Source of the DNA: Celeribacter indicus
GTDB taxonomy: Bacteria; Pseudomonadota; Alphaproteobacteria; Rhodobacterales; Rhodobacteraceae
Length of the DNA: 64,000 nt
Reading direction: 5' to 3'
Assembly (NCBI RefSeq): GCF_000819565.1
Contig: NZ_CP004393.1
Span: forward strand, 1,240,001-1,304,000
The translations under genes were made by a program, and so were the position numbers. Below the pieces are notes generated by a model. That model was not told where the DNA came from, searched no databases, and saw only the letters and a program-made list of their open reading frames with translations. Below are positions 17,103-25,729 of this stretch, in pieces; the first letter of the stretch is position 1; each line of letters opens with the position of its first letter.

Positions 17103-17228
17103 GTTTCGAGAATATCCGAAGGTCACGAATCTTGACAAGGCCGCCAGCCGGACGCTATTCCGAATTCAATTCGTGAATCCACGTAATGACGAATTCATGC
17201 GGGGCACATGTTCCCGGAGCGAGGCCAG
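17103..17228. promoter_or_regulatory. Divergent ars promoter/operator region
   Basis: AT-rich 126 bp between arsR and acr3. It holds TTGACA at 17133-17138, and repeated CGAATT/AATTCG blocks: CACGAATC (17125-17132), CCGAATTC, AATTCGTGAATC and GACGAATTC (17159-17196). The last group forms an imperfect palindrome (GAATTCAATTCGTGAAT and ATGACGAATTC). Such repeats are expected ArsR sites; the exact boundaries are inferred. Confidence 0.5.
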
Positions 17229-18287
17229 ATGACCCCCGTCCCCGACACCATCTCCGATCCGGCGCCGATGGGGCGCTTCGAGCGTCTGCTCACGCTCTGG
17301 GTGGCCCTCGCCATGCTCGCGGGGCTTCTCGGCGGGGCCTGGCTGCCGGGCCTCGTGCAGGGAATCGCCGGTGCCGAGATCGCGTCGATCAACCTCGTGG
17401 TGGCGGTGCTGATCTGGGCGATGGTCTATCCGATGATGGTCAGCGTCGATTTCGGTGCCGTGATCGGCGTGGCGCGGCAGCCGAAGGGGCTGCTCGTGAC
17501 GCTGGCGGTGAACTGGCTGGTGAAGCCCTTCACCATGGCCCTGCTGGCGGTGCTGTTCTTCGACCATGTCTTCGCGGCCTGGATCGCGCCCGAGGACGCT
17601 GCGCAATATGTCGCGGGTCTCATCCTCCTGGGGGCGGCGCCCTGCACGGCGATGGTCTTCGTCTGGTCGCAGCTCACGCGCGGCGATGCCGCCTATACGC
17701 TGGTGCAGGTGTCGGTGAACGACCTGATCATGATCATAGCCTTCGCGCCGATCGTGGCGCTGCTGCTCGGCGTGACGGAGATCGCGGTCCCCTGGGACAC
17801 GCTCGTTCTGGCGACCGTGCTCTATGTCGTCCTGCCGCTTCTGGCGGGCCTGCTGACCCGGCGGCTGCTTGGCTCGGCCGGGGCGATCGACGCCTTCACC
17901 GCCCGCGTCAAGCCGCTCTCGATGATCGCGCTGGTCGCGACCGTGGCCATCCTGTTCGGGTTGCAGGGGGAGGTGATCCTCGCCCGCCCGACCGTCATCG
18001 CGCTCATCGCCGTGCCGATCCTGATCCAGAGCTACGGCATCTTCGCGCTGGCCTATGGCGCGGCCTGGCTGCTGAAGGTGCCGCACCGGATCGCCGCCCC
18101 CTGCGCCCTGATCGGGACGTCGAACTTCTTTGAGCTGGCGGTGGCGGTCGCCATCAGCCTGTTCGGCCTGAATTCGGGCGCGGCGCTCGCCACCGTGGTC
18201 GGCGTGCTGGTGGAAGTGCCGGTCATGCTGTCGCTGGTGGCCCTTGCCAACCGGACCCGATCCCGCTTTGCGGAGGAGAGGGCATGA
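17229..18287 (+). CDS. acr3: ACR3-family arsenite efflux transporter
   Basis: Exports arsenite across the inner membrane. The 352-residue protein has about ten hydrophobic segments. The ACR3 hallmark is [20 protein letters not shown], containing the conserved cysteine required for transport, and [14 protein letters not shown] follows. [19 protein letters not shown] is the second conserved block. The ATG at 17229 follows GGAGCGAGGCC. Its stop overlaps the arsC start (ATGA), so the two are coupled. Confidence 0.95.
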   Translation: MTPVPDTISDPAPMGRFERLLTLWVALAMLAGLLGGAWLPGLVQGIAGAEIASINLVVAVLIWAMVYPMMVSVDFGAVIGVARQPKGLLVTLAVNWLVKPFTMALLAVLFFDHVFAAWIAPEDAAQYVAGLILLGAAPCTAMVFVWSQLTRGDAAYTLVQVSVNDLIMIIAFAPIVALLLGVTEIAVPWDTLVLATVLYVVLPLLAGLLTRRLLGSAGAIDAFTARVKPLSMIALVATVAILFGLQGEVILARPTVIALIAVPILIQSYGIFALAYGAAWLLKVPHRIAAPCALIGTSNFFELAVAVAISLFGLNSGAALATVVGVLVEVPVMLSLVALANRTRSRFAEERA

Positions 18288-18718
18288 TCGTCCTCCATCA
18301 CAATCCCGACTGCGGCACGTCGCGCAACGTGCTCGACATCATTCGAAGATCCGGGACGGAGCCGGTGGTGATCGACTATCTGAAGGAGGGCTGGACCCGT
18401 CCGCAACTGCTGGCGCTCTTCGCCGCCGCCGATCTCACCCCGCAGGGCGCCCTGCGCCGGACGGGCTCCCCCGCCGCGGAGCTGGGACTGCTCGGGGAAG
18501 ATGTCTCCGACGAGGCGATCCTCGCGGCGATGCTGACCCATCCGATCCTCGTGAACCGTCCGATCGTGGCGAGTCCCAGAGGCGTGCGGCTCTGTCGCCC
18601 GTCCGAGCGTGTCCTGGACCTGCTCGAGCGGCTGCCCACCGGCCCGCTCTTCAAGGAGGACGGCGAGATGATCCTGAACGCGAAGGGCGAGCGCCCCGGA
18701 GGAGACGGTTCCGACTGA
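18284..18718 (+). CDS. arsC: Arsenate reductase, glutaredoxin-coupled (ArsC)
   Basis: Reduces arsenate to arsenite, the substrate of the upstream Acr3 pump. The 144-residue thioredoxin-fold protein has the catalytic Cys10 in [15 protein letters not shown]. The downstream substrate-contact region [24 protein letters not shown] contains the two arginines expected of this family. It overlaps acr3 by 4 bp. Together with arsR it forms a complete arsenate/arsenite resistance module. Confidence 0.95.
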   Translation: MIVLHHNPDCGTSRNVLDIIRRSGTEPVVIDYLKEGWTRPQLLALFAAADLTPQGALRRTGSPAAELGLLGEDVSDEAILAAMLTHPILVNRPIVASPRGVRLCRPSERVLDLLERLPTGPLFKEDGEMILNAKGERPGGDGSD

Positions 18719-18802
18719 CCGCCGCGCGGGGCCCCACCGCGACGGGGTGATGCGACCGGCGCAGGCCGGATCGCGGCTGTCCCGAGGTCTCCCCTTTAAG
18801 AA

Positions 18803-18840
18803 AAACGGCGTTCGGAAGGGGAAACGGCATTCGGAGGGGA
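18803..18840. repeat. 19-bp tandem repeat, two units
   Basis: AAACGGCGTTCGGAAGGGG is followed directly by AAACGGCATTCGGAGGGGA (3 differences). It lies in the ~200-bp gap between arsC and tRNA-Cys, otherwise empty of genes. Confidence 0.5.
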
Positions 18841-18921
18841 CTGGATCGCGGAGAGGACGGTCAGGGGCAAGACCCGGCAGCGCCGCCTATCGGGCGCGGT
18901 GACGCAAATGCTTGAAAAATT

Positions 18922-18995
18922 TGGAGGCGAGTACCGGAATCGAACCGGTGTACACGGATTTGCAATCCGCTGCGTCACCACTCCGCCAACTCGCC
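18922..18995 (-). tRNA. tRNA-Cys (anticodon GCA), CCA encoded
   Basis: On the minus strand the 74-nt sequence folds as a cloverleaf. Acceptor arms are GGCGAGT and ACTCGCC, with discriminator T and an encoded CCA. The anticodon loop TTGCAAA has stem GCGGA/TCCGT, giving GCA. The T arm is CCGGTTCGATTCCGG. All expected features of a cysteine tRNA are present. Confidence 0.97.
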
Positions 18996-19140
18996 GAAAT
19001 GGTGAGCCGGTGTCTATACCATGGCGGAACTCTGTGCAAGACGCGTTTTCCGGCCTTGCGGCGGCGCATGACATGTTGCTCCTCAAACGGGGTTGTGGCA
19101 AAACGGCCCGTGAATGACAATGAACGGAAGAGTTCAGCCC

Positions 19141-19794
19141 ATGCCCGATTTCGCCCAGCTCCGCACCACCATGGTCGACACGCAGGTGCGTCCCTCCGAT
19201 GTCACCAAATTCCCGATCATCGAGGCGATGCTGACCGTCCCGCGCGAGAATTTCGTGCCGCCGGCGAAGCGGGACGGGGCCTATGTGGGCGAGCATATCG
19301 ATCTGGGAGCGCGCCGGGTGGTGCTCGATCCGCGGGTCTTCTCCAAGATGCTCGACACGCTCGACATCCGCAGCGACGAGCTCGTGCTCGACTTGGGCTG
19401 CGGGCTCGGCTATTCCGCCGCCGTGATTGCGCGCATGGCGCAGGCCGTCGTCGCGGTCGAGGAGGACGAGGCGATGGCCGCGGAGGCCGTCACCGCGCTG
19501 GCCGAGAACGGATCGGACACGGTGATCGTGGAGACCGGCCCGATCGCGGAGGGCGCGCCGCAGCACGGACCCTATGACGTCGTCCTCATCGAGGGCGGGA
19601 TCGAGGAGCTTCCCGAGGCGATTGAGGCACAGATCAAGGAAAAAGGACGCATCTGTGCGATTTTCCTCAATGGCGCCCTTGGAGTTGTGCGTATCGGATA
19701 TAAAATCGACGGTGTAATCAGCTGGCGCATGGTGTTCAATGCCACCGCGCCGGTTCTTCCGGGATTTGAAAAACGCGCGGCCTTCGCGCTGTGA
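19141..19794 (+). CDS. Protein-L-isoaspartate O-methyltransferase family protein
   Basis: A 217-residue SAM-dependent methyltransferase of the PCMT family. MPDFAQLRTTMVDTQVRPSDV is the start typical of the alphaproteobacterial branch. The SAM-binding motif I is LVLDLGCGLGYSAAVIARMA, and acidic motif II is VVAVEEDEAM. The branch is often found just upstream of tolC, as here, and may not repair isoaspartate. The ATG at 19141 is preferred over one at 19114. Confidence 0.87.
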   Translation: MPDFAQLRTTMVDTQVRPSDVTKFPIIEAMLTVPRENFVPPAKRDGAYVGEHIDLGARRVVLDPRVFSKMLDTLDIRSDELVLDLGCGLGYSAAVIARMAQAVVAVEEDEAMAAEAVTALAENGSDTVIVETGPIAEGAPQHGPYDVVLIEGGIEELPEAIEAQIKEKGRICAIFLNGALGVVRIGYKIDGVISWRMVFNATAPVLPGFEKRAAFAL

Positions 19795-19858
19795 GGCAGA
19801 ACGTGTGAGTGGCCGGGCCGGCCCCGGCGTTCGAAAGACAAAAGGGGCAGGAAAGCCA

Positions 19859-21256
19859 ATGAGCATCAAGACAAGATTCAGGAAAGCGCTTCTCGCCGGT
19901 GCCGCCGCGGCGGCGCTCGCCGCGGCACCGCTCGCGGCAATGGCGGAGACGCTCGCGGACGCGATGGCCTCCGCCTACAGGACCTCGGGGCTTCTCGAAC
20001 AGAACCGCGCGACGCTGCGCGCCACTGACGAGGGCGTGGCACAGGCGCTCGCGGCGATGCGCCCCTCCTTCAGCTACAACCTGGAAGGCGGGAAATCCTT
20101 CGTCGGCAACAGCGTCTACGAGGACTGGTCGAGCACGCTCTCCTTCGTCGCCTCGATGGAGCTGTTCACCTTCGGGCGCAACAGGCTGAACATCGATCTC
20201 CAGAAGGAAGTGGTGCTCGCCACCCGCGCGAGCCTCGTCAATGTCGAGCAGCAGGTGCTCGCCACGGCGGTCTCCGCCTATATGGATGTCCGCGAGGCGC
20301 AGGCGCTCGTCAACCTGCGCGACAGCGCGGTGCGGCTCAACGAGGAGAACCTCGGCGCCGCGCGCGACCGCTTCGACGTGGGCGAAATCACCCGCACCGA
20401 GGTTTCCGCCTACGAGGCGCAGCTCGCCTCCGTGCGGGCCAACCTCGCGGCGGCGCGCGGCGATCTCTCCGCTGCGCGGGAACGCTACCGGGTCGCGATC
20501 GGGCATTATCCCACCGACCTGTCGAGCCCTCCGGCCATCGCCCTGCCTGCGCGCTCGCTCGAGGACGCGGTGCAGACCGCGCATCAGCGTCACCCGGCGA
20601 TCATCGCGCTCCAGCATCAGGCGGCGGCCCAGGATCTCGCGGTGGAAATCGCAGAACGCAACATGCTCCCGACGCTCGAAGGTTCCCTGCGCCACGGTTA
20701 CGATCCGGAGGATTTCGACTTCGACGACAGCACGACCTCGCTCTCCGTCGGCCTCTCCGGCCCGATCTACCAGGGCGGGACGATTGCCTCGGTCGTGCGC
20801 GAAACCATCGCCAATCGCGACGCCTCGCGCGCGGAACTGCTCCAGACCTCGCGCGAGGTGGAGCAGGCGGTGCGCACGAACTGGGCGCTCCTGACGGTCT
20901 ATGCCGCGTCGGAGGAGGCGTCCGACGCCTATGTCCGCGCGCAGCGGATCGCCTATGAGGGTGTGCGCGAGGAGGCGGATCTCGGCGCCTCGACCACGCT
21001 CGACGTGCTCGACGCGGAACAGGACCTGCTCGATGCGCAGGTCTCCGCGATCCAGGCGCGGATCGCGCGCGAGACCCAGATCTATGCGGTGCTCCAGTCG
21101 CTCGGTCTGCTGACCGTTGAACAGCTCAACCTGAACGTGCCGGTCTACGACCCCTCCGCCTATTACAATGCGGTGAAGAATGCGCCCCTGCGCCGGGTCA
21201 GCCCGCAGGGCGAGAAACTCGACCGCGTGCTCGAGGGCCTCTTGCGCGGCGAATGA
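19859..21256 (+). CDS. tolC: TolC-family outer-membrane channel protein
   Basis: Outer-membrane duct for tripartite export (type I secretion or drug efflux). The 465-residue protein has a signal peptide ending APLAAMAET, followed by two OEP repeats. Typical segments are FDVGEITRTEVSAYEAQLA in the first repeat and DLGASTTLDVLDAEQDLLDA in the second. The spacing of two ~200-residue halves fits the TolC fold. It follows the PCMT-like gene by 64 bp; the partner pump is not in the window. Confidence 0.93.
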   Translation: MSIKTRFRKALLAGAAAAALAAAPLAAMAETLADAMASAYRTSGLLEQNRATLRATDEGVAQALAAMRPSFSYNLEGGKSFVGNSVYEDWSSTLSFVASMELFTFGRNRLNIDLQKEVVLATRASLVNVEQQVLATAVSAYMDVREAQALVNLRDSAVRLNEENLGAARDRFDVGEITRTEVSAYEAQLASVRANLAAARGDLSAARERYRVAIGHYPTDLSSPPAIALPARSLEDAVQTAHQRHPAIIALQHQAAAQDLAVEIAERNMLPTLEGSLRHGYDPEDFDFDDSTTSLSVGLSGPIYQGGTIASVVRETIANRDASRAELLQTSREVEQAVRTNWALLTVYAASEEASDAYVRAQRIAYEGVREEADLGASTTLDVLDAEQDLLDAQVSAIQARIARETQIYAVLQSLGLLTVEQLNLNVPVYDPSAYYNAVKNAPLRRVSPQGEKLDRVLEGLLRGE

Positions 21257-21262
21257 GACAGC

Positions 21263-21297
21263 GCCCCTGTCCCGGCCCACCGGTCCGGGACAGGGGC
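21263..21297 (+). terminator. Hairpin after tolC
   Basis: A 13-bp perfect inverted repeat (GCCCCTGTCCCGG at 21263-21275, complement at 21285-21297) with a 9-nt loop sits 7 bp past the tolC stop. Only a short pyrimidine run (ATCTCTCC) follows, so it may be a weak terminator or an mRNA-stabilising hairpin. Confidence 0.55.
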
Positions 21298-21377
21298 ATC
21301 TCTCCGTCCGAATCGACAACCTGTTGTGTGTGAGCCCGAAGCTGGCTACCATCAGGGGAGTGTGTGAGGGAGTCGGG

Positions 21378-22373
21378 ATGTCTGATCCGATGACGAATAT
21401 GGACGCCGAGGACGTGCTGGCCTCGATCCGCCGGCTGGTGGCGGAGACGCATGCCGCGCCCGCCCGTCCGCCCGAACGCTCCGCCGCGCGGGACAGGCCG
21501 TCGGCGCTCGTGCTCACCCCCGCCTTCCGCGTCGCAGATCCCGAACCGGCGCGCGCGGCGGAAACCGACCCGTCCGAAGCCGGTCACCGACCGGCGGAGG
21601 GGCAGGATCTTTCCCCCGCCGATCCCGAATCCGACGTCCCGGACACATCCGGACCGCTCGTCCTTTCGCTCGACCAGGCCGTGCGCCTGCCCGACAGGGA
21701 GGAGGCGCCGCAGCCTTCCGCCGCCGCCGGGCCGGAACCGGTGGCCCCCGCCGCGCCGCAGCCCGCCACGGAGGAGGACTGGGCGGCGAAGCTCGACGAC
21801 ACGCCCGCGCCCGATGCCGCGCTGCATGCCGCCCGCCTCACGCTCGAACAGCGTATCGCCGAGCTCGAGGCGGCCGTCGGCGCACAGCCCCACGACTGGG
21901 AGCCGGACGGGTCCGAGGATCTCGAGGCCGAAATCCCGCGCGAGATGCCGCGCGCCTTCACCGAGGCCGGCGCCCGCGTGCTCCGCTTCCGCGCCCTGCA
22001 GGAGGATCCGCTCTCCATGCCCTTTCCCAAAGAGCCTTTCGACGACATCGCCGATGCCGAGGTGATCGAGGAGGGGGTGGCCTCCGCCGGTCCCGCCGCC
22101 GCCGATCTGCCGCCGTTTCGGGAGGAGGGGCCGCAGGACCCCGCCGCGGCGGAGGCGGTCGCCCCCGATCCCGATCCGAGCCTCGAGGAGGAACTGGCGC
22201 TCGCCGGCTATGCCGAGGACGACATGATGGACGAAGAGGCGCTGCGCGAACTCGTGGCGCAGGTGATCCGGGAGGAGCTCCAGGGCGACCTCGGCCGCCG
22301 CATCACCCGCAACCTCCGGCGCCTCGTGCGCCGGGAGGTGCAGCGCGCGCTCACCCTGCGGGAATTCGAATAG
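21378..22373 (+). CDS. Acidic, Pro/Ala-rich protein with PopZ-like ends
   Basis: A 331-residue protein. The N-terminus MTNMDAEDVLASIRRLVAE and the C-terminus DEEALRELVAQVIREELQGD followed by RITRNLRRLVRREVQRALTL are well-formed helices. Between them lies ~230 residues of acidic, Pro-rich, probably disordered sequence. Short N-terminal helix, acidic linker and C-terminal oligomerising helices recall the PopZ/DUF2497 polar organising proteins of alphaproteobacteria. This is a resemblance in layout, not a proven match. The start has GGGAGTCGGG upstream. Confidence 0.6.
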   Translation: MSDPMTNMDAEDVLASIRRLVAETHAAPARPPERSAARDRPSALVLTPAFRVADPEPARAAETDPSEAGHRPAEGQDLSPADPESDVPDTSGPLVLSLDQAVRLPDREEAPQPSAAAGPEPVAPAAPQPATEEDWAAKLDDTPAPDAALHAARLTLEQRIAELEAAVGAQPHDWEPDGSEDLEAEIPREMPRAFTEAGARVLRFRALQEDPLSMPFPKEPFDDIADAEVIEEGVASAGPAAADLPPFREEGPQDPAAAEAVAPDPDPSLEEELALAGYAEDDMMDEEALRELVAQVIREELQGDLGRRITRNLRRLVRREVQRALTLREFE

Positions 22374-23825
22374 TCAGACCTCCGCGGCGAGGCCGAGGAG
22401 CGTCTCGAGATCGAGATGCGCCTCGACATGATCCGCAAGCGCCTCGAGCGCGGCATCGACCCCGTCCTCGAAGGCGGTGACGCCATGGGCTAATCCGAAT
22501 TGCCCCAGCCAGGCGGCGCGGAAGGTGTCCGAGGCGAAGAGCCCGTGCAGGTAACAGCCCCTCACGCGCCCGTCGGCACTCCCGGCGCCCTCCGGCCGTC
22601 CCTCGACCGTCAGCCAGGCGCGGGCGCAATCCGGCCCCTCGGTGCGCCCGATATGGATCTCATAGGCCGTCACCGCTGTCCCGGAGGCGCGATCGGTCGC
22701 CTCCACCTCGGCCAGCCGCTTGTCGCCCTGCATCACCGTGGTGACGTCGAGCAGGCCGAGCCCCGCGTGCCGGCCGGCATGGCCCTCGATGCCGTCGGGG
22801 TCGTCGATCCAGCGCCCGAGCATCTGGTAGCCGCCGCAGATGCCCAGGACATGCCCGCCGCGCCGGACATGGGCCATCAGGTCGATGTCCCAGCCCTGCG
22901 CGCGCAGGAAGGCGAGATCTCCGATCGTGGACTTGCTGCCGGGCAGGAGCACGAGATCGGCGTCGCCGGGCAGGGCGCGGCCCGGCTCCACGATCTCCAC
23001 CCGCACCTCCGGCTCCGCGGCGAGCGGATCGAGATCGTCGAAATTGGCGATGCGCGAGAGCTTCGGCACCGCGATCCGGATCGCCCCCGTGCCGCGCGAG
23101 GAGATGTCGAGCACGTCTTCCGCCGGCAGCCTGTGCGCCTGGTCGAACCAGGGCAGGGTGCCGAGATCGGTCCAGCCGGTGCGCTCCGCGATGGCCTGCG
23201 CCCCCGCCGCGAACAGGCCGATGTCGCCGCGGAACTTGTTGACCGCGAAGGCCCGGATCCGGTCGCGGTCCGGTGGCGGCAGCACGGCATGCGTGCCCAC
23301 GATCTGCGCGATCACGCCGCCGCGGTCGATGTCGCCCACCAGCACGACCGGCAGGCCCGCCGCCTCGGCAAAGCCCATGTTGGCGATGTCGCCCGCGCGC
23401 AGGTTGATCTCTGCCGGGCTTCCTGCGCCTTCGACCACCACCAGATCGGCCGCCGCAGAAAGCCGGTGGAAACTCTCGAGAACCTTCGGCAGCAGGCGCG
23501 CCTTCGCCTGTCCGTAATCGCGCGCCCTCAGCGTCCCGGCCCGCCGGCCCTGGACGATCACCTGCGCGCCGGCGTCGCTTTCGGGCTTCAGCAGCACCGG
23601 GTTCATGTCGCTGTGGGGGCGCAGCCCGCTCGCGCGCGCCTGAAGCGCCTGCGCGCGTCCGATCTCTCCCCCGTCCTCCGTCACGGCGGCGTTGTTGGAC
23701 ATGTTCTGCGGCTTGAACGGCGCGACCCTCAGCCCGCGCCGGGCGAAGGCGCGCAGGAGGCCGGCGACGAGCATGGACTTGCCCACATTGGAGCCCGTCC
23801 CCTGGATCATGATCGCCCTTGCCAC
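22374..23825 (-). CDS. cobQ: Cobyric acid synthase
   Basis: Amidates adenosylcobyrinic acid a,c-diamide at four carboxylates using glutamine and ATP in B12 synthesis. The 483-residue protein has an N-terminal dethiobiotin-synthetase-like P-loop ([19 protein letters not shown]), [21 protein letters not shown], and a C-terminal glutamine amidotransferase domain with [13 protein letters not shown] (catalytic Cys) and [11 protein letters not shown]. No cobalamin riboswitch is evident upstream. Its stop abuts the PopZ-like gene, with which it is convergent. Confidence 0.96.
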   Translation of the reverse strand: MARAIMIQGTGSNVGKSMLVAGLLRAFARRGLRVAPFKPQNMSNNAAVTEDGGEIGRAQALQARASGLRPHSDMNPVLLKPESDAGAQVIVQGRRAGTLRARDYGQAKARLLPKVLESFHRLSAAADLVVVEGAGSPAEINLRAGDIANMGFAEAAGLPVVLVGDIDRGGVIAQIVGTHAVLPPPDRDRIRAFAVNKFRGDIGLFAAGAQAIAERTGWTDLGTLPWFDQAHRLPAEDVLDISSRGTGAIRIAVPKLSRIANFDDLDPLAAEPEVRVEIVEPGRALPGDADLVLLPGSKSTIGDLAFLRAQGWDIDLMAHVRRGGHVLGICGGYQMLGRWIDDPDGIEGHAGRHAGLGLLDVTTVMQGDKRLAEVEATDRASGTAVTAYEIHIGRTEGPDCARAWLTVEGRPEGAGSADGRVRGCYLHGLFASDTFRAAWLGQFGLAHGVTAFEDGVDAALEALADHVEAHLDLETLLGLAAEV

Positions 23826-23851
23826 GCCAATCGCCTCCCTGCTGTCCGGGA

Positions 23852-23911
23852 CATGAGTATTTGAGCAGCAAAGGAGAAGGAAGCGGTTTCCTTTGCTGCG
23901 GAAATACTCAG
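23852..23911. repeat. Inverted pair of the short dispersed repeat
   Basis: CATGAGTATTTGAGCAGCAAAGGA (from 23852) and its near-complement TTTCCTTTGCTGCGGAAATACTC (from 23887) face each other with a 7-nt A/G-rich spacer. The pair can form a long hairpin. Copy 2 runs over the last codons of the cupin gene (stop at 23908). The sequence is the same family as 5911-5936. Confidence 0.6.
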
Positions 23912-24399
23912 TCTTCGCCGGGGCCGCGGCGCCGGATGTCGGTGTAGGGCGTGCCGTCGAGATGGTGGTAGAATGCCTCGCTCGAGGTCTCCGCCATCAG
24001 GTCGCGGCCGGGATAGAACACCCGCTCGCCGGGATCGCGCGTGCCGATCTCGAGCAGGACCACGTCCTCCTCGGTCTCGTTGCGCAGGCAATGGCCGGTC
24101 TCCTCGCCCGCCGGAAAGCCGGCGCAGTCGCCGGGGGAGAGGCTTTCCGTGCTGTCGCCGACGACCAGTGTCGGATGGCCGGAGACGACATAGACGAACT
24201 CGTCCTCGCGCATGTGCCAGTGCGGCAGGGCGGAGCTGGTTCCGGGCGGCAGGGTGGTCAGGTTCACGCCGAACTGGGTCAGTCCGGCCTGGTTCCCGAG
24301 CGCGCGCTTGACGCGGGCGCGGGTGTCTTCGTGGAGCGGCGGGGGATAGAGCGTGCCGACTTTCGGCACGATGGCGGCGATGTCGATCTTTCCGGTCAT
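23908..24399 (-). CDS. Cupin-domain protein
   Basis: A 163-residue single-cupin protein. Cupin motif 1 is [18 protein letters not shown] (His-His-Glu metal ligands), and motif 2 is the [12 protein letters not shown] region. The substrate is unknown; relatives include transcriptional-regulator-like and sugar-binding cupins. The ATG at 24399 follows AAAGGAGCC on the minus strand. The end overlaps a dispersed repeat that may shape the transcript 3' end. Confidence 0.82.
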   Translation of the reverse strand: MTGKIDIAAIVPKVGTLYPPPLHEDTRARVKRALGNQAGLTQFGVNLTTLPPGTSSALPHWHMREDEFVYVVSGHPTLVVGDSTESLSPGDCAGFPAGEETGHCLRNETEEDVVLLEIGTRDPGERVFYPGRDLMAETSSEAFYHHLDGTPYTDIRRRGPGED

Positions 24400-24507
24400 G
24401 GCAAGGCTCCTTTCCCCCGAGTATGCCACAAAACCGGCGCCGCAAAAGAAAAGACGCGCCAGCGGTCAGCGGGGCGCGTCTTTCTCGACAACCGGTGCGG
24501 GCGGGAC

Positions 24508-24828
24508 CTAGGCGGCCTCGGCCGCCTCCTGCGCATGGCGGCGTTCGCTTTCCTCGCGCGACAGCGCGACGGAAGTGCGGATGCCCTTGGAAACGAATTC
24601 CATCAGTCCGGAGACGACCCGTTCGCACGGATCGATCCCGGCGCAGGACAGAACCTCGCGCCCGTCACGGGAGCGGGCCCAGCGTGCGATTTGTTCGGGT
24701 CCGTTGCCGTATTTCTTGTCATCGGCGATCGCATCGTCGAGCGCGGCGAGAACGACAGCCGCAAAAAGTTTGCGGGCGCGTTGGCCTTGCTCGTAGTTGA
24801 ATGCGGTACCGTCCACGAATTCAGCCAT
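24508..24828 (-). CDS. Small conserved Rhodobacterales protein, DUF6280-like
   Basis: A 106-residue soluble protein beginning MAEFVDGTAFNYEQGQRARK. The sequence (LFAAVVLAALDDAIADDKKY then NGPEQIARWARSRDGREVL and SCAGIDPCERVV) matches from memory a small family conserved across Rhodobacterales and annotated DUF6280. The function is not known. It is mostly helical, with a short Glu/Ala-rich tail. It is divergent from efp, with a palindrome-bearing 226-bp gap between. Confidence 0.72.
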   Translation of the reverse strand: MAEFVDGTAFNYEQGQRARKLFAAVVLAALDDAIADDKKYGNGPEQIARWARSRDGREVLSCAGIDPCERVVSGLMEFVSKGIRTSVALSREESERRHAQEAAEAA

Positions 24829-24885
24829 GATTTATCCTTGTTTTCTTGCTCTTGTCTTCCTGGCGTGCGGGCCCTTATGACAAAT

Positions 24886-24931
24886 CCATGGCGATTCGGA
24901 TACGCCATGGACGCATACCACGTATGCGTCC
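24886..24931. promoter_or_regulatory. Two adjoining perfect palindromes between DUF6280-like gene and efp
   Basis: CCATGGCG (24886-24893) pairs with CGCCATGG (24903-24910). Sharing two bases with it, GGACGCATAC (24909-24918) pairs perfectly with GTATGCGTCC (24922-24931) across a 3-nt loop, followed by TTT. The position between divergent starts fits an operator pair, or an attenuator-like hairpin in the efp leader. Confidence 0.5.
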
Positions 24932-25054
24932 TTTGAATGGCTTCTCTGCCCGTTGCGCCTGTCTTTGCCTGCCCCGCTGCGCCTTGTCAGCCAGCGACCG
25001 GGCAGATATAGGATGGCGCGATCCCACTTCAACCAATTGTCACGGTTTAGTCAG

Positions 25055-25618
25055 ATGCCCAAGATCAACGGTAACGAAATCCGCCCCGGCAACGTGCTGG
25101 AGCATGACGGGGGCCTCTGGGCCGCCGTGAAGGTCGACCATGTGAAGCCCGGCAAGGGCGGGGCCTTTGCCCAGGTCGAGCTCAAGAACCTGCGCGACGG
25201 GCGCAAGCTCAACGAGCGCTTCCGCTCCGCCGACAAGGTCGAGCGCGTGCGTCTCGAGCAGAAGGACATGCAGTTCCTCTATGAGGATGCCGGGCAGCTC
25301 ATCTTCATGGACACGGACACCTATGATCAGGTGCAGCTCGAGGCCGATATCCTCGGTGAACGCCGCCCGTTCCTCCAGGACGGCATGACCATCCTGGTGG
25401 AATTCTACGACGCGGAGGCGCTGAACGCGACCCTGCCGCAGAAGGTGACCTGCAAGATCGTGGAGACCGAACCGGTCGTGAAGGGCCAGACCGCGGCGAA
25501 TTCCTTCAAGCCGGCGATCCTCGACAATGGCGTGCGCGTGATGGTGCCGCCTTTTGTCGGCACGGACGAGGAGATCATCGTCAATACCGAGACGATGGAA
25601 TACGCCGAACGCGCCTGA
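25055..25618 (+). CDS. efp: Elongation factor P
   Basis: Relieves ribosome stalling at polyproline. The 187-residue protein has normal three-domain length. It begins [20 protein letters not shown]. The tip of the first domain is VKPGKGGAF, with Lys34 at the site that is modified in other species; no modification gene is visible here. The C-terminus [20 protein letters not shown] is typical. The ATG at 25055 is preferred; an upstream ATG would add 34 Arg-rich residues. Confidence 0.96.
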   Translation: MPKINGNEIRPGNVLEHDGGLWAAVKVDHVKPGKGGAFAQVELKNLRDGRKLNERFRSADKVERVRLEQKDMQFLYEDAGQLIFMDTDTYDQVQLEADILGERRPFLQDGMTILVEFYDAEALNATLPQKVTCKIVETEPVVKGQTAANSFKPAILDNGVRVMVPPFVGTDEEIIVNTETMEYAERA

Positions 25619-25674
25619 GCCGGACGGGCCGGCGAGGCGAGGAGGGGCGCGTCATCGGGCGCCCCGCGCGACAG

Positions 25675-25697
25675 GCCGCCCTTCGGGGCGGCTTTTT
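25675..25697 (+). terminator. Rho-independent terminator of efp
   Basis: A 7-bp perfect stem (GCCGCCC/GGGCGGC) with a TTCG tetraloop is followed directly by TTTTT, 57 bp past the efp stop. This is a textbook intrinsic terminator. Confidence 0.88.
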
Positions 25698-25729
25698 CGT
25701 TGCCGGGCGGGCGGGACGTTGCGCGGGGC

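Noticed and set aside
23826..23907. Cobalamin riboswitch upstream of cobQ
   Set aside because: The 82-bp gap is filled with the inverted repeat pair, and no B12-box-like sequence is seen.
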